A stretch of DNA of 64,000 nt, taken from NCBI GenBank assembly GCA_005779395.1, contig SXJP01000017.1, positions 184,329 through 248,328 on the forward strand, read 5' to 3'. Shown in pieces: positions 33,131-41,090 of this stretch (its first letter is position 1; every line of letters begins with the position of its first letter). Below the pieces are notes generated by a model. That model was given only the letters and a program-made list of their open reading frames with translations, did not search any database and was not told where the DNA came from. Source of the stretch: Actinomycetota bacterium (GTDB taxonomy: Bacteria; Actinomycetota; Acidimicrobiia; IMCC26256; PALSA-610). A program made the position numbers and the translations under genes.

Positions 33131-34129
33131 TCAAGCCTCACCCGATACCGAGACGGCATCGAGCACCGATCTGTCGACGCATCCGCGCGGGTCGATGCTG
33201 GAACTTTGCTCGGGTTCGCCGAGCACAAGGGCAACTAGGTCGCACGCCGCCTGAAAAGTGCCATCATCCAAAAGTTTGATCGAATCACCAACTCTCAAAA
33301 GCTCCACGCCATCTAGAGCGATAAGGAATTCAGCCGCTGAAAGCGATTCATGATGTGCAGCTACGGCGACCGCTAGGTCGGGTTCGCTTTCGAACAGGCC
33401 GAGAGAATCATCGAGAACACGCAGAAACTTTTCGAGATCGCCGTGACGCTGCTTGAGCACTTGGCGATCCACAACGAGTACGTCGAGGATCGCTCCTGGA
33501 GCGTCGGCGCTACTGAAAACTGGCTTCAATCCTTTGGACAAGAGCTCGGCGGAGAACGGCGAATAGGTCTGTACGGCATCGACTTCGCCGCGTTCGAGCA
33601 TGCCAGGAAGCGCCCGCGAATCGCCCACGACAAGCCTCACATCATCGATGGTGAGACCGACGCTCTGCATGGCAATGCTGACGAACATCTCACCGAGAGG
33701 GCCGCGCTCAACTCCAACACTTCGACCTTTGAGATCTGACATCGAAGCGATTCCGCTGCCGCCGAGAATGACATCAGCGCCGTTTGAGTAGTCGAGTCCT
33801 GCCGCTATCACTGGCTCAGCAACACCACCTGCGACATAAGCCGCGTGATATTCGGCGACAGTGCCAGCGAAACCGTCAAGATCCCCCCAGGCGAAGGCCC
33901 TCACACCGTCGCTGAGAGAAGCGAACTCCACAAGATCGACCTCGATGCCAGCTGCGTCGAAGAGGCCTTCGTGCTCGGCTACATATATGTGCTCATACCC
34001 GGGCCAAAGGTTTACTCCTATTCGTAGCGGTTTCGGCTGCTCTCCGCCACCTCCGCAACTTGTTAGTACCGCGATTGTGAGCACATTTGCTGCAATGAGC
34101 CGAATCCGATGTTTCCGTAGGCAACGCAT
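33131..34129 (-). CDS. NMT1/TauA-like solute-binding lipoprotein
   Basis: A 332-residue exported binding protein of the NMT1/THI5/SsuA type, class II periplasmic fold. The leader ends in a lipobox (VLTSC, Cys25) followed by GGGG, so it is anchored to the outer face of the membrane. The mature part begins LRIGVNLWPGYEHIYVAEHEGLF divided as in this family, then EFASLSDGVRAFAWGDLDGFAG, LKGRSVGVERGPLGEM and ERGEVDAVQTYSPF. These proteins bind small anions or heteroaromatic compounds. No ABC permease or ATPase gene is nearby; instead it precedes a membrane GGDEF-EAL protein by 5 bp, so a signalling rather than transport role is inferred. Weak Shine-Dalgarno at ATG 34129. Confidence 0.87.
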   Translation of the reverse strand: MRCLRKHRIRLIAANVLTIAVLTSCGGGGEQPKPLRIGVNLWPGYEHIYVAEHEGLFDAAGIEVDLVEFASLSDGVRAFAWGDLDGFAGTVAEYHAAYVAGGVAEPVIAAGLDYSNGADVILGGSGIASMSDLKGRSVGVERGPLGEMFVSIAMQSVGLTIDDVRLVVGDSRALPGMLERGEVDAVQTYSPFSAELLSKGLKPVFSSADAPGAILDVLVVDRQVLKQRHGDLEKFLRVLDDSLGLFESEPDLAVAVAAHHESLSAAEFLIALDGVELLRVGDSIKLLDDGTFQAACDLVALVLGEPEQSSSIDPRGCVDRSVLDAVSVSGEA

Positions 34130-34177
34130 GCCTAAAGGAATACATCATCTGCATGAGAATAACAAGGGTGTAAATCG

Positions 34178-34207
34178 GCCATGGCAGCGCCACAAGGCTG
34201 CCATGGC
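34178..34207. terminator. Perfect 11-bp inverted repeat, possible terminator
   Basis: GCCATGGCAGC (34178-34188) and GCTGCCATGGC (34197-34207) enclose an 8-base loop. It lies between the stop of the secreted protein gene and the lipoprotein start, both on the minus strand. The U-tract after it is poor. Closer to the stop, a small GACTC/GAGTC hairpin is followed eight bases on by seven T residues (34234-34240, minus strand), an additional terminator candidate. Confidence 0.5.
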
Positions 34208-34268
34208 GACGACTTCGTCTCGGCCGTCAGGAATAAAAAAACACTTGAAGACTCTTTGAGTCGTACCC

Positions 34269-35822
34269 CTAGCCAACCAGTTCCTTGAGTGCGTCGTAGC
34301 CTGCATGGCCGTCCTTACAGACGGTGCGTTGTTCGTTCAATTGCAGGCTGTCGGTCGCATTCACATTGACCTGACCGCACCGACCTTCAATAAGGCTCGA
34401 GAACAAAACAAACATATTCACTCGTAGCCTCTCGCCTTCAGGAAGTCCCGCAGCCACAGCCGTCGTGAGTGCAAGCGAGTCGTGGCCAAACGCCTGACCC
34501 GCTTTGAAGTCAACGTAATCACGGAGTATCTGGTCGGATTCACCCAATGTGTTGGCGAATGTTCCGTACATGCCACGGTCAGCTACCTGAACCCATGGGC
34601 CTGCCCATGCACAAACCAGGTTTCGGTTTTCATGGTTAAGCCCAAGTTTTCCTGCAAAGACATAAGCCGTCCATGCGTTGAGGTTCTTCGGAAACTTGCT
34701 CATCACCGCATTAATGGTGAATGTGTTAACTACCCGGCCGGTCTTATGACTGTCGAGTTTTTCCGGTGGCCTACCAATTGAGCTGTACAGGTCGTCGAGT
34801 CCGTCGAACTGGCCGGGCGGATCAGCGACCTGTATCGAATTCCGAACGAATCGATGCGATGGGATTGTGCCCGTCGGGCAACGCTCAGACATTCTCCCGG
34901 CAAGGTCTGCCGCAGCCGCTAACTGGACAGCTTTCCAAGGCTCAGACCTGCCGGCCTCGAGATACCCGCAATAGGTGGCGATAGAAGCCGCCTTCCAGGT
35001 ATTGCCTTGACTCGAAGCGACCTTCGTAGACCAACGCACGCCGTCGCTCGAGCGCGAATCGCAGACAACGTTGTTCAGAACATTTTGCGCGATGCCATCG
35101 CTCCACGCATCTTCGTCGGTGCTGAACATTTTGTTGATCGCGCCACCCGGATAAAACTTCGCGAGTTCGCTGCGTAACTCGGCGCAAGTTGGCTGCCGCC
35201 CGAGGTACGTCGCGAATACGTACCGGATATAGCTAGTGGTCGGTCGGCCTTTACTAACCCAGAACATGTCGACACTCGTGCTCATGCCAGCCTTAGCGGT
35301 CTTCACGCGTGCGATCGTCTCCCAGACATTCTGACAGTAACCACTGCGACGGCTGACGCTGTCGTAGGTTCCGCCTTCAAGGTTCTGTACCAAGTCAGGA
35401 ATGTCGAACAGGAAGCTCACCGCGGTATAGATGATCGCAACCCAACCGAGAATCGGGAACAGCGGCCCGAGTACAGCCTGAAGGATTGGCGTTGTGACCG
35501 GGCTAGCTACGCGCCCAGCGGCGAAGGCGGCAGCTTGGACCTTCATGGCTGAAAGCACCGCTGAATCTGGCGTGCCTTGAAAGGCGCGCATCATGAGGTG
35601 AAGATCGACGCAGTCTTTGTTCTGGACCTCGTTCTGTCGTGTATCGATCGTGCCACAGCTAGGCAGCGTTGCCTCTGCTACTGCGCGGACCACAGACTTT
35701 GCTCTCGCATCTGAGCCAGCCTGGGCCGTTGCGATATTGCCAAACGCTAGAGACGCTGAGAGCGCAATTGATATTGGTACAAGACCCCGCAACAATCGAC
35801 GCGTTGAATGATCTCGTGTCAT
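34269..35822 (-). CDS. Orphan secreted protein, 517 residues
   Basis: No family recognised. The N-terminus MTRDHSTRRLLRGLVPISIA followed by LSASLAFGNIATAQA is a Sec signal peptide with cleavage after AQA (about residue 35). Another hydrophobic stretch is near residues 115-150 (PILQAVLGPLFPILGWVAIIYTAVSFLF), perhaps an amphipathic or membrane-associated hairpin. The remaining extracellular part holds about 12 cysteines in scattered pairs (CGTI, KDCVDL, GYCQNV, PTCAEL, VVCDS, ATYCGY, ERCPTG, LVCAW, GRCGQV, TVCKD), consistent with disulfides. Start ATG 35822, with GGTG 6 bases upstream. Two palindromes (35865-35886, 35907-35924) precede it. Could be a surface or predatory/defence factor; I do not assign a function. 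Confidence 0.72.
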   Translation of the reverse strand: MTRDHSTRRLLRGLVPISIALSASLAFGNIATAQAGSDARAKSVVRAVAEATLPSCGTIDTRQNEVQNKDCVDLHLMMRAFQGTPDSAVLSAMKVQAAAFAAGRVASPVTTPILQAVLGPLFPILGWVAIIYTAVSFLFDIPDLVQNLEGGTYDSVSRRSGYCQNVWETIARVKTAKAGMSTSVDMFWVSKGRPTTSYIRYVFATYLGRQPTCAELRSELAKFYPGGAINKMFSTDEDAWSDGIAQNVLNNVVCDSRSSDGVRWSTKVASSQGNTWKAASIATYCGYLEAGRSEPWKAVQLAAAADLAGRMSERCPTGTIPSHRFVRNSIQVADPPGQFDGLDDLYSSIGRPPEKLDSHKTGRVVNTFTINAVMSKFPKNLNAWTAYVFAGKLGLNHENRNLVCAWAGPWVQVADRGMYGTFANTLGESDQILRDYVDFKAGQAFGHDSLALTTAVAAGLPEGERLRVNMFVLFSSLIEGRCGQVNVNATDSLQLNEQRTVCKDGHAGYDALKELVG

Positions 35823-35864
35823 GCATTTCACCCCACCCAATAAGACGCCCACGAAGGCGCACCC

Positions 35865-35886
35865 GTTATGTTTCGTATAACATAAC
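35865..35886. promoter_or_regulatory. Palindrome GTTATGTT-N6-AACATAAC, candidate operator
   Basis: Two perfect 8-bp half-sites are separated by six bases, 43 bp before the start of the secreted protein. It overlaps a plausible -10 region (TATGTT preceded by TTGTTC 17 bases earlier, minus strand), where a repressor would act. AT-rich half-sites stand out against the surrounding DNA. Confidence 0.45.
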
Positions 35887-35906
35887 AGGCTATTTCGCCT
35901 AGAACA

Positions 35907-35924
35907 ACGTGACGTTAGTCACGT
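35907..35924. promoter_or_regulatory. Palindrome ACGTGAC-N4-GTCACGT, operator or terminator
   Basis: A perfect 7-bp inverted repeat with a 4-base spacer, located 33 bp after the fucosidase stop and 85 bp before the secreted protein start. It could be a short terminator stem for the fucosidase message (no T-run follows) or a binding site of a dimeric regulator. Confidence 0.4.
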
Positions 35925-35956
35925 AAACCATGGCATTATCAGAATGGGCCAGAGCC

Positions 35957-37453
35957 TTACCAAGCCGTTACATCTACCATTTCGATGACCATCGGGATAG
36001 CCGGATCGACGCGCGACTCAGAATCGATCACTAGTCCATCGTCTGTCATCTTCCAGGCAATCTCAGCTCCGGCAGCATCGCGCACGACCGTCGTCGCCGT
36101 GGACGAAACCTCGCTGAGACATACCTGCGAGCTTTGTTCTAGGCCACGTACGAACGCGAACACGGACCTGTCTCTTGCTGTGTAGCGGATCTCTACCGGG
36201 CCTTCGTTAGCACTCTGGGGCACAACCCAGGGCCGTGTGCCGACGAGTGCCGCTTCTAGCGTCGTTCGGAATTGGGCAAGCCAGTCGAGTCGCACGATCT
36301 GCTCGTCTGCGATCGTGGCGTCTTCGCCGCGCGGCCCGACGTTCAGCAACAGGTTGCCATTCTTCGACGCGATGTCGATCACCATCCACAAGAGATCGCT
36401 GTGAGTTAGAAAATCGGCCTCTACAGAGTCGCGGTTGTAACCGAAACTCTTGTCGATCCCTCGAACACATTCCCACGGCGTTTTCTCGATGTGTTCAAAG
36501 GTTGCGTACTCCGGCGTTCTGACATCGAAAAGCGGCGGCTTCGGCGGGACGATCCCCTTGTCGGCCTTCGCGCTTTTTAGTGCGATCTTGTCGATCGCCA
36601 AACGCCCCGGCCGCGACTTGACTGCAGCCCATAACCGCGAATACGGCATGAACCGATCGTTCACAACCCCATCAGGTAAAGCCTTGTAATAGTCGCGGAG
36701 TAAGCGCGCGAGCGCCACCGTGTCGCCGGGCCAAGAAATATCGTTCCACAAGACGCTCGGTTGATAGCGGTCAATCAGTTCGCGCACCTGCGCATCGGCA
36801 TACTCGACGTATTCGCCGCGCGGTTGTCCAACCGCGAGGTCAGAGACCCGCCCTATCGGGTGTGGGTTGAAGGTCCAGTCGAGACCACCGGAGTAGTACA
36901 CACCGAAACGCATGCCCTTGGCGCGCACAGCGTCAGCGAGTTCGCCGACAACGTCACGCTTCGAAAACAGCCCAGGGACATGGGGATTTTTTACGTCCGA
37001 CGGCCAAAGGCAGTAGCCATCGTGGTGCTTGGTAACGAACACGATGTAACGCGCGCCAGTCGCAGCGAAGCGAGTCGCCCACTCTGCTGGGTCCCAGTTC
37101 GCAAGCCCTTCTTCCCAGTCCTTAGTGAAGTCCCTATATGGCTTGTCCCCGTATGTGGCTTTGTGATGCTTCGCTACTGGACTGTTCGGGAACCGAAGCG
37201 AGTTCTCATACCACTCTGTATAGGGCGAATACGCGAGCGCATCTTTGCGACCCGCGCCGAGCAGTTCGCCGATCTCTTCACCGTTCGGAGCGAAAGCAGG
37301 TACAGAAGCGGGGGTCCAATGAACGAATATCCCCAATTTGGCGTCACGCCACCATGTCGGAACATCGTGCGCGCGGACCTCGCGTACCAATGCAGAATCT
37401 TGTTTCTTCACAGCTTGCACCACTTCTATTCGGATGTAATTACGAAGCGCCAC
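35957..37453 (-). CDS. Alpha-L-fucosidase (GH29)
   Basis: A 498-residue GH29 enzyme hydrolysing alpha-L-fucosides. Family landmarks are WWRDAKLGIFVHWTPASVP (substrate-binding His-Trp), FAATGARYIVFVTKHHDGYCLWPS divided by the HH pair, GVYYSGGLDW, and QPSVLWNDISWP with the nucleophile Asp in LWND. DIASKNGNLLLNVGPRGED is the usual region before the C-terminal beta-domain, which extends from about residue 400. No signal peptide is visible, so it acts inside the cell on imported oligosaccharides. The start is uncertain: GTG 37453 is the longest, and a GTG about 11 codons further in would also fit. The gene appears monocistronic. Confidence 0.9.
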   Translation of the reverse strand: MALRNYIRIEVVQAVKKQDSALVREVRAHDVPTWWRDAKLGIFVHWTPASVPAFAPNGEEIGELLGAGRKDALAYSPYTEWYENSLRFPNSPVAKHHKATYGDKPYRDFTKDWEEGLANWDPAEWATRFAATGARYIVFVTKHHDGYCLWPSDVKNPHVPGLFSKRDVVGELADAVRAKGMRFGVYYSGGLDWTFNPHPIGRVSDLAVGQPRGEYVEYADAQVRELIDRYQPSVLWNDISWPGDTVALARLLRDYYKALPDGVVNDRFMPYSRLWAAVKSRPGRLAIDKIALKSAKADKGIVPPKPPLFDVRTPEYATFEHIEKTPWECVRGIDKSFGYNRDSVEADFLTHSDLLWMVIDIASKNGNLLLNVGPRGEDATIADEQIVRLDWLAQFRTTLEAALVGTRPWVVPQSANEGPVEIRYTARDRSVFAFVRGLEQSSQVCLSEVSSTATTVVRDAAGAEIAWKMTDDGLVIDSESRVDPAIPMVIEMVDVTAW

Positions 37454-37636
37454 CGCATTCTTGCGGCGGGTGATGAACCTAGTTCGGCCATGACGGAATG
37501 GCTTTGACCATTAAGGACAAACCTTCGGGTTGACTCCGCGAGCGCAAAGGCAGACACTCAAGGTGGACAACCGTGTAATCGGATGCGGGGCGGCGCAAGC
37601 CGACAGGCGGACCCGGCCGCGACAAGAGGTGAACCC

Positions 37637-37924
37637 ATGGCAACTGAATCATTCCTTGCGACCCAACACAAGACCCTGCTCGTCGATATCACAGTCGATG
37701 AACATGGCGACTCAACTGACGCGCGAGCAATCGTGCAAATCGACGGAGAAAAGATCGGTGGATGGGGTAGGGCTCGCCGTAACCCAGTCGACCCGAGAGT
37801 GCCTCGTATTGGCGATGAACTAGCTATCGCTAGAGCATTGAACGATCTTTCTAACAAGATCATCGAGGCGGCCACGCTCGAGGTCGAGCAGTTCAGCTCG
37901 GCTGCTGTTTACCTCCACAGCTAG
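37637..37924 (+). CDS. DUF1876 domain protein
   Basis: A 95-residue DUF1876 protein, a small alpha+beta fold common in Actinobacteria; function unknown. Typical are HKTLLVDITVDEHGDSTDARAIV in two parts, the centre GGWGRARRNPVDPRVPRIGDELAIARAL and the helix LSNKIIEAATLEVEQFS. The start ATG 37637 is set by AGAGGTGA 5 bases upstream; the frame is open to 37583, without a signal. The 183-bp divergent region to the fucosidase (37454-37636) shows nothing I can name. Confidence 0.87.
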   Translation: MATESFLATQHKTLLVDITVDEHGDSTDARAIVQIDGEKIGGWGRARRNPVDPRVPRIGDELAIARALNDLSNKIIEAATLEVEQFSSAAVYLHS

Positions 37925-37992
37925 CGCGAAGTCCTTACGACTTATAGTGCTCTCGGTCACAATGTTGTGTCTGCACGAGAGTCGGAGAACTA

Positions 37993-39222
37993 ATGCGCGC
38001 CCTGCTATTTGGTACACCTCCAGAAGCCATCGAACCACCTGCTAACGCAAACACGTTGCAAATTGCGTTAGCCAGAACCCCAATGAGCCTGCGGGACGTG
38101 CCTGATCCCGAGTTTTTATTGCCGGACTGGGTTGTCGCCAAGCCCCGCATCACAGGCATCTGCGGGTCTGACTCGAAACAGGTCTTCATGGACTGGGGCG
38201 CCATGGACCTCGATAATCCGATGGTCGACTTTTCTTCTTTCCCACACATTCTTGGTCACGAAGTTGTGGCTGATGTGGTTGCACTCGGACCCGAATCAGA
38301 GGGCCTTGAGCTTGGACAACGCGTAGTTCTAAACCCTTGGCTGTCGTGCGCCCCGCGAGGTGTTCGCGACTTGTGCCCCGCATGTCTCGTAGGCGACCTT
38401 TCTTTGTGCTGGAACTTCCGGGTACCGCCGATTGCCCCTGGAATTCATTCGGGGACATCGAAGGATGCGAGCGGCGGGTACGCGACCCTGATGCCAGCGC
38501 ATGACTCAATGCTGTTCCCCGTGCCTGCGAGTATTCCCGATGAACTCGCCGTCTTCGCCGACCCGTTCGCTGTGTCTCTGCACGCCGTAACTCGACACGC
38601 ACCGTCGCCGAATAGCAAGGTACTTGTCTATGGCGCTGGAGCACTCGGCAGTTCGGCAATCGCGATTTTGCGCGCGCTTTACCCAAGTGTCGAAGTTGGA
38701 GTCGTCGCTCGATTCAGGGCGCAAGCTGATCTTGCCAAGAAACTTGGTGCCTCTCGCGTGTTCTCGCACGAACCGCTCACGGCGCTGATCGAACAAATCG
38801 CCAACTGGTCTGGCGGAATCTTGCACGGCACTCACGAACTTCCAATGGCGTACCCCGGTGGCGTCGAAGTCGTGTATGACACGATCTCACGCAAAGAGTC
38901 ATTAGAGGTCTCCGTTCGTGTACTGAAAGCTCGCGGCACACTCGTGAAAGCCGGCGTTCATGGTCCCGTGAAATGGGAGTGGACCCCGATGTATTTCAAA
39001 GAGATCGCTTGGGTTGGGTCTAACGCATTCGGTTTCGAGGAAGTGAACGGAGTCCGGAAGCACGCCATCGACCACTATTTCGATCTTGTTACACAGGGTC
39101 AGATCGATCTTGGACCAATGCTGACCCACACTTTTCCTCTCGATGACTGGCGAGCGGCTTTCGGTGCACTCGCGGACCAAGAAAGTTCTGGAGCGATCAA
39201 GGTGGCGATCGACCAGCGGTGA
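37993..39222 (+). CDS. Zinc-dependent alcohol dehydrogenase family protein
   Basis: A 409-residue medium-chain dehydrogenase. The catalytic zinc ligands are Cys in GICGSD, His-Glu in ILGHEVV and Asp/Glu in the ADPFA region; structural-zinc cysteines lie in CAPRGVRDLCPACLVGDLSLC, slightly longer-spaced than in the archetype. The NAD site reads VLVYGAGALGSSAIAIL. Proteins with this layout oxidise sugar alcohols, threonine or similar polyols. The start ATG 37993 has GGAG 8 bases upstream. Being next to glycosidases suggests a role in sugar catabolism, which is inference. It stands alone, 96 bp before the tRNA genes. Confidence 0.88.
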   Translation: MRALLFGTPPEAIEPPANANTLQIALARTPMSLRDVPDPEFLLPDWVVAKPRITGICGSDSKQVFMDWGAMDLDNPMVDFSSFPHILGHEVVADVVALGPESEGLELGQRVVLNPWLSCAPRGVRDLCPACLVGDLSLCWNFRVPPIAPGIHSGTSKDASGGYATLMPAHDSMLFPVPASIPDELAVFADPFAVSLHAVTRHAPSPNSKVLVYGAGALGSSAIAILRALYPSVEVGVVARFRAQADLAKKLGASRVFSHEPLTALIEQIANWSGGILHGTHELPMAYPGGVEVVYDTISRKESLEVSVRVLKARGTLVKAGVHGPVKWEWTPMYFKEIAWVGSNAFGFEEVNGVRKHAIDHYFDLVTQGQIDLGPMLTHTFPLDDWRAAFGALADQESSGAIKVAIDQR

Positions 39223-39318
39223 GTTCAAATCGCAAAGCCGCTCCCTGGCAATCCATCGGACTGAACTATGGGTTCGCGATAGTCGAGCCAGCAGGCCTCG
39301 GCGTGCAAAACGAAATCG

Positions 39319-39391
39319 TGGGCCCGGCAGGGTTCGAACCTGCGACCAAGGGATTATGAGTCCCCCGCTCTAACCACTGAGCTACAGGCCC
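39319..39391 (-). tRNA. tRNA with CAT anticodon (Ile2 or elongator Met)
   Basis: Minus-strand cloverleaf: acceptor GGGCCTG with CGGGCCC, D arm GCTC/GAGC, anticodon loop CTCATAA with CAT, T arm GCAGG/CCTGC around TTCGAAC. No CCA is encoded. The anticodon stem-variable-loop region closely resembles bacterial tRNA-Ile2, in which the C is modified to lysidine to read AUA, but elongator tRNA-Met cannot be excluded by eye. An initiator is excluded because the first pair is G-C. Confidence 0.93.
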
Positions 39392-39452
39392 GTCGGCGGC
39401 TAACACTAGACAATCCTGACGGAAGCTGTTGGTGCCTAGTTGCTAACTACTT

Positions 39453-39528
39453 TGGCTCCGGGGGAGAGACTCGAACTCTCGACCTAGCGGTTAACAGCCG
39501 CTTGCTCTGCCAATTGAGCTACCCCGGA
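39453..39528 (-). tRNA. tRNA-Asn (anticodon GTT)
   Basis: Minus-strand cloverleaf with acceptor TCCGGGG/CCCCGGA, anticodon arm AGCGG-CTGTTAA-CCGCT (anticodon GTT), T arm GAGAG/CTCTC, discriminator G and encoded CCA (39453-39455). It lies 61 bp upstream of the CAT tRNA on the same strand. Confidence 0.96.
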
Positions 39529-39632
39529 TTACTGGTTTCGGTTGCTTGCCATCATGGAAAACGTCCGACGTGCGAATTTAGCAGTGAGTACCGACGTTGC
39601 ACTGAAGGCCAACTGTGGCTACCCGAAGTCCA

Positions 39633-41090
39633 CTACAGGCCGTCGAGGTAATCGCGCAGTTTCTGGCTGCGAGTGGGGTGTCTGAGTTTGGCGAGAGTCT
39701 TCGCCTCGATTTGACGTATCCGCTCACGAGTCACGCCGAAGGCCTTACCGACATCTTCAAGAGTCTTAATCTGCCCGTCATCGAGACCAAATCTCATGCG
39801 CACGACCTGCTGCTCGCGCTCGTTGAGTTCGAGCAACGCGTCTTCAATGTCGGTGCGCAAGATCTTCATGTCGGCTTCGAAATCTGGGGACCGACTGTTG
39901 ACATCTTCGACGAAATCGCCGAGATAGCTATCGGAATCGTCACCGCCGACGGGAGTCTCTAGGGACACAGGCTCTTGAGAAATACGTTGAATTTCGCGAA
40001 CCTTTTCGGGGCTGATGTCACACTCTTTCGCCACTTCGGCGATAGTCGGCTCCCGACCCATCTCTTGCATCATCTGGCGTTGCGTGCGCAAGACTTTGTT
40101 CATGGTTTCGACCATGTGGACAGGTATCCGAATCGTGCGCGCCTGATCGGCTATCGATCGTGTAATTGCCTGACGAATCCACCAGGTTGCGTACGTCGAA
40201 AACTTGAAGCCCTTCGTGTAGTCAAATTTTTCGACGGCACGAATAAGTCCGAGGTTGCCTTCTTGAATTAAGTCCAGCAGCGCCATTCCTCTACCCACAT
40301 ACCGCTTTGCGATCGATACCACTAGCCGCAGGTTGGCTTCTGTGAGATGGCGCTTCGCTAGTTCACCGTCGCGTGCTACTGCCATTAACGCATGACGCTG
40401 TTCGTCGCTCGAATCCCATTGGCGTGGATCGATGCGCACGAGTGGCATCAGCCCTACATCGCTGAGCGTCGCGAAATACTCGAAGAACACGACGTAGTCA
40501 GGCGCTTCGACCTGCACTTGAGCGAACACGCCGGCTTCAATACGTTTCGCGAGACGTACTTCTTGCTCGCCGGTGAGCAGCGAAACTTTGCCGATTTCCT
40601 TCAGATACATACGGACCGGGTCTAATGAACCTTCGCTCGGAGCCTTAGTTGCGCGGTCGTTGAAGTCGTCATCGAAGATGCTGCTGCCTTGACGCAAACC
40701 AGTCGCACCACCAGGACGAGTCACGGGTGGAGTGTGGCGCCTGTCTGTTGCGCGCCTGCGCGCTGTCGGGGCGCTAGCCGCTGTGCGCAACGAATCTTCG
40801 AGTTCTATCTCTTCAACTATCTCGTTTTGGATCGCGACGCCAGCCGCTTCGATGGTGGCATAGATAGTTAGGAGTTCGCCTGTCTCTGGTTGCAGATCGG
40901 GGAACGCGGCGAAGACCTCAGCGGATGTAATCGTGCCGTTACGTTCTTTACCACGCGCTACTAGTTGCGCGACTTGAACGGCAAGCGCTACGCCGAGCAC
41001 CGCTATCGCCGACTCGTCATTCGCCAGAGCTGGTTGCGTCGGTCGTTCCGTGTCGTCGCTACCATCGTCGTAATTCAGCTTCTTGGTCAT
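39633..41090 (-). CDS. rpoD: Primary RNA polymerase sigma factor (RpoD/SigA/HrdB)
   Basis: A 485-residue group 1 sigma70. An acidic, poorly conserved N-terminal part (about 1-165, region 1.1) precedes region 1.2 [21 protein letters not shown], region 2 with [19 protein letters not shown] and the -10 recognition stretch [17 protein letters not shown], region 3 with [11 protein letters not shown], and region 4 with [32 protein letters not shown] (helix-turn-helix for -35) and the C-terminal [14 protein letters not shown]. This is the housekeeping factor expected to read the TTGACA/TATAAT promoters here and to be the partner of WhiB7. ATG 41090 overlaps the dnaG stop by 4 bp, giving the dgt-dnaG-rpoD order typical of Actinobacteria. 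Confidence 0.97.
   Translation of the reverse strand: MTKKLNYDDGSDDTERPTQPALANDESAIAVLGVALAVQVAQLVARGKERNGTITSAEVFAAFPDLQPETGELLTIYATIEAAGVAIQNEIVEEIELEDSLRTAASAPTARRRATDRRHTPPVTRPGGATGLRQGSSIFDDDFNDRATKAPSEGSLDPVRMYLKEIGKVSLLTGEQEVRLAKRIEAGVFAQVQVEAPDYVVFFEYFATLSDVGLMPLVRIDPRQWDSSDEQRHALMAVARDGELAKRHLTEANLRLVVSIAKRYVGRGMALLDLIQEGNLGLIRAVEKFDYTKGFKFSTYATWWIRQAITRSIADQARTIRIPVHMVETMNKVLRTQRQMMQEMGREPTIAEVAKECDISPEKVREIQRISQEPVSLETPVGGDDSDSYLGDFVEDVNSRSPDFEADMKILRTDIEDALLELNEREQQVVRMRFGLDDGQIKTLEDVGKAFGVTRERIRQIEAKTLAKLRHPTRSQKLRDYLDGL

Noticed and set aside
33131..34129. Lipoprotein as part of an ABC importer
   Set aside because: No permease or ATPase gene on either side; the adjacent gene is a GGDEF-EAL enzyme.
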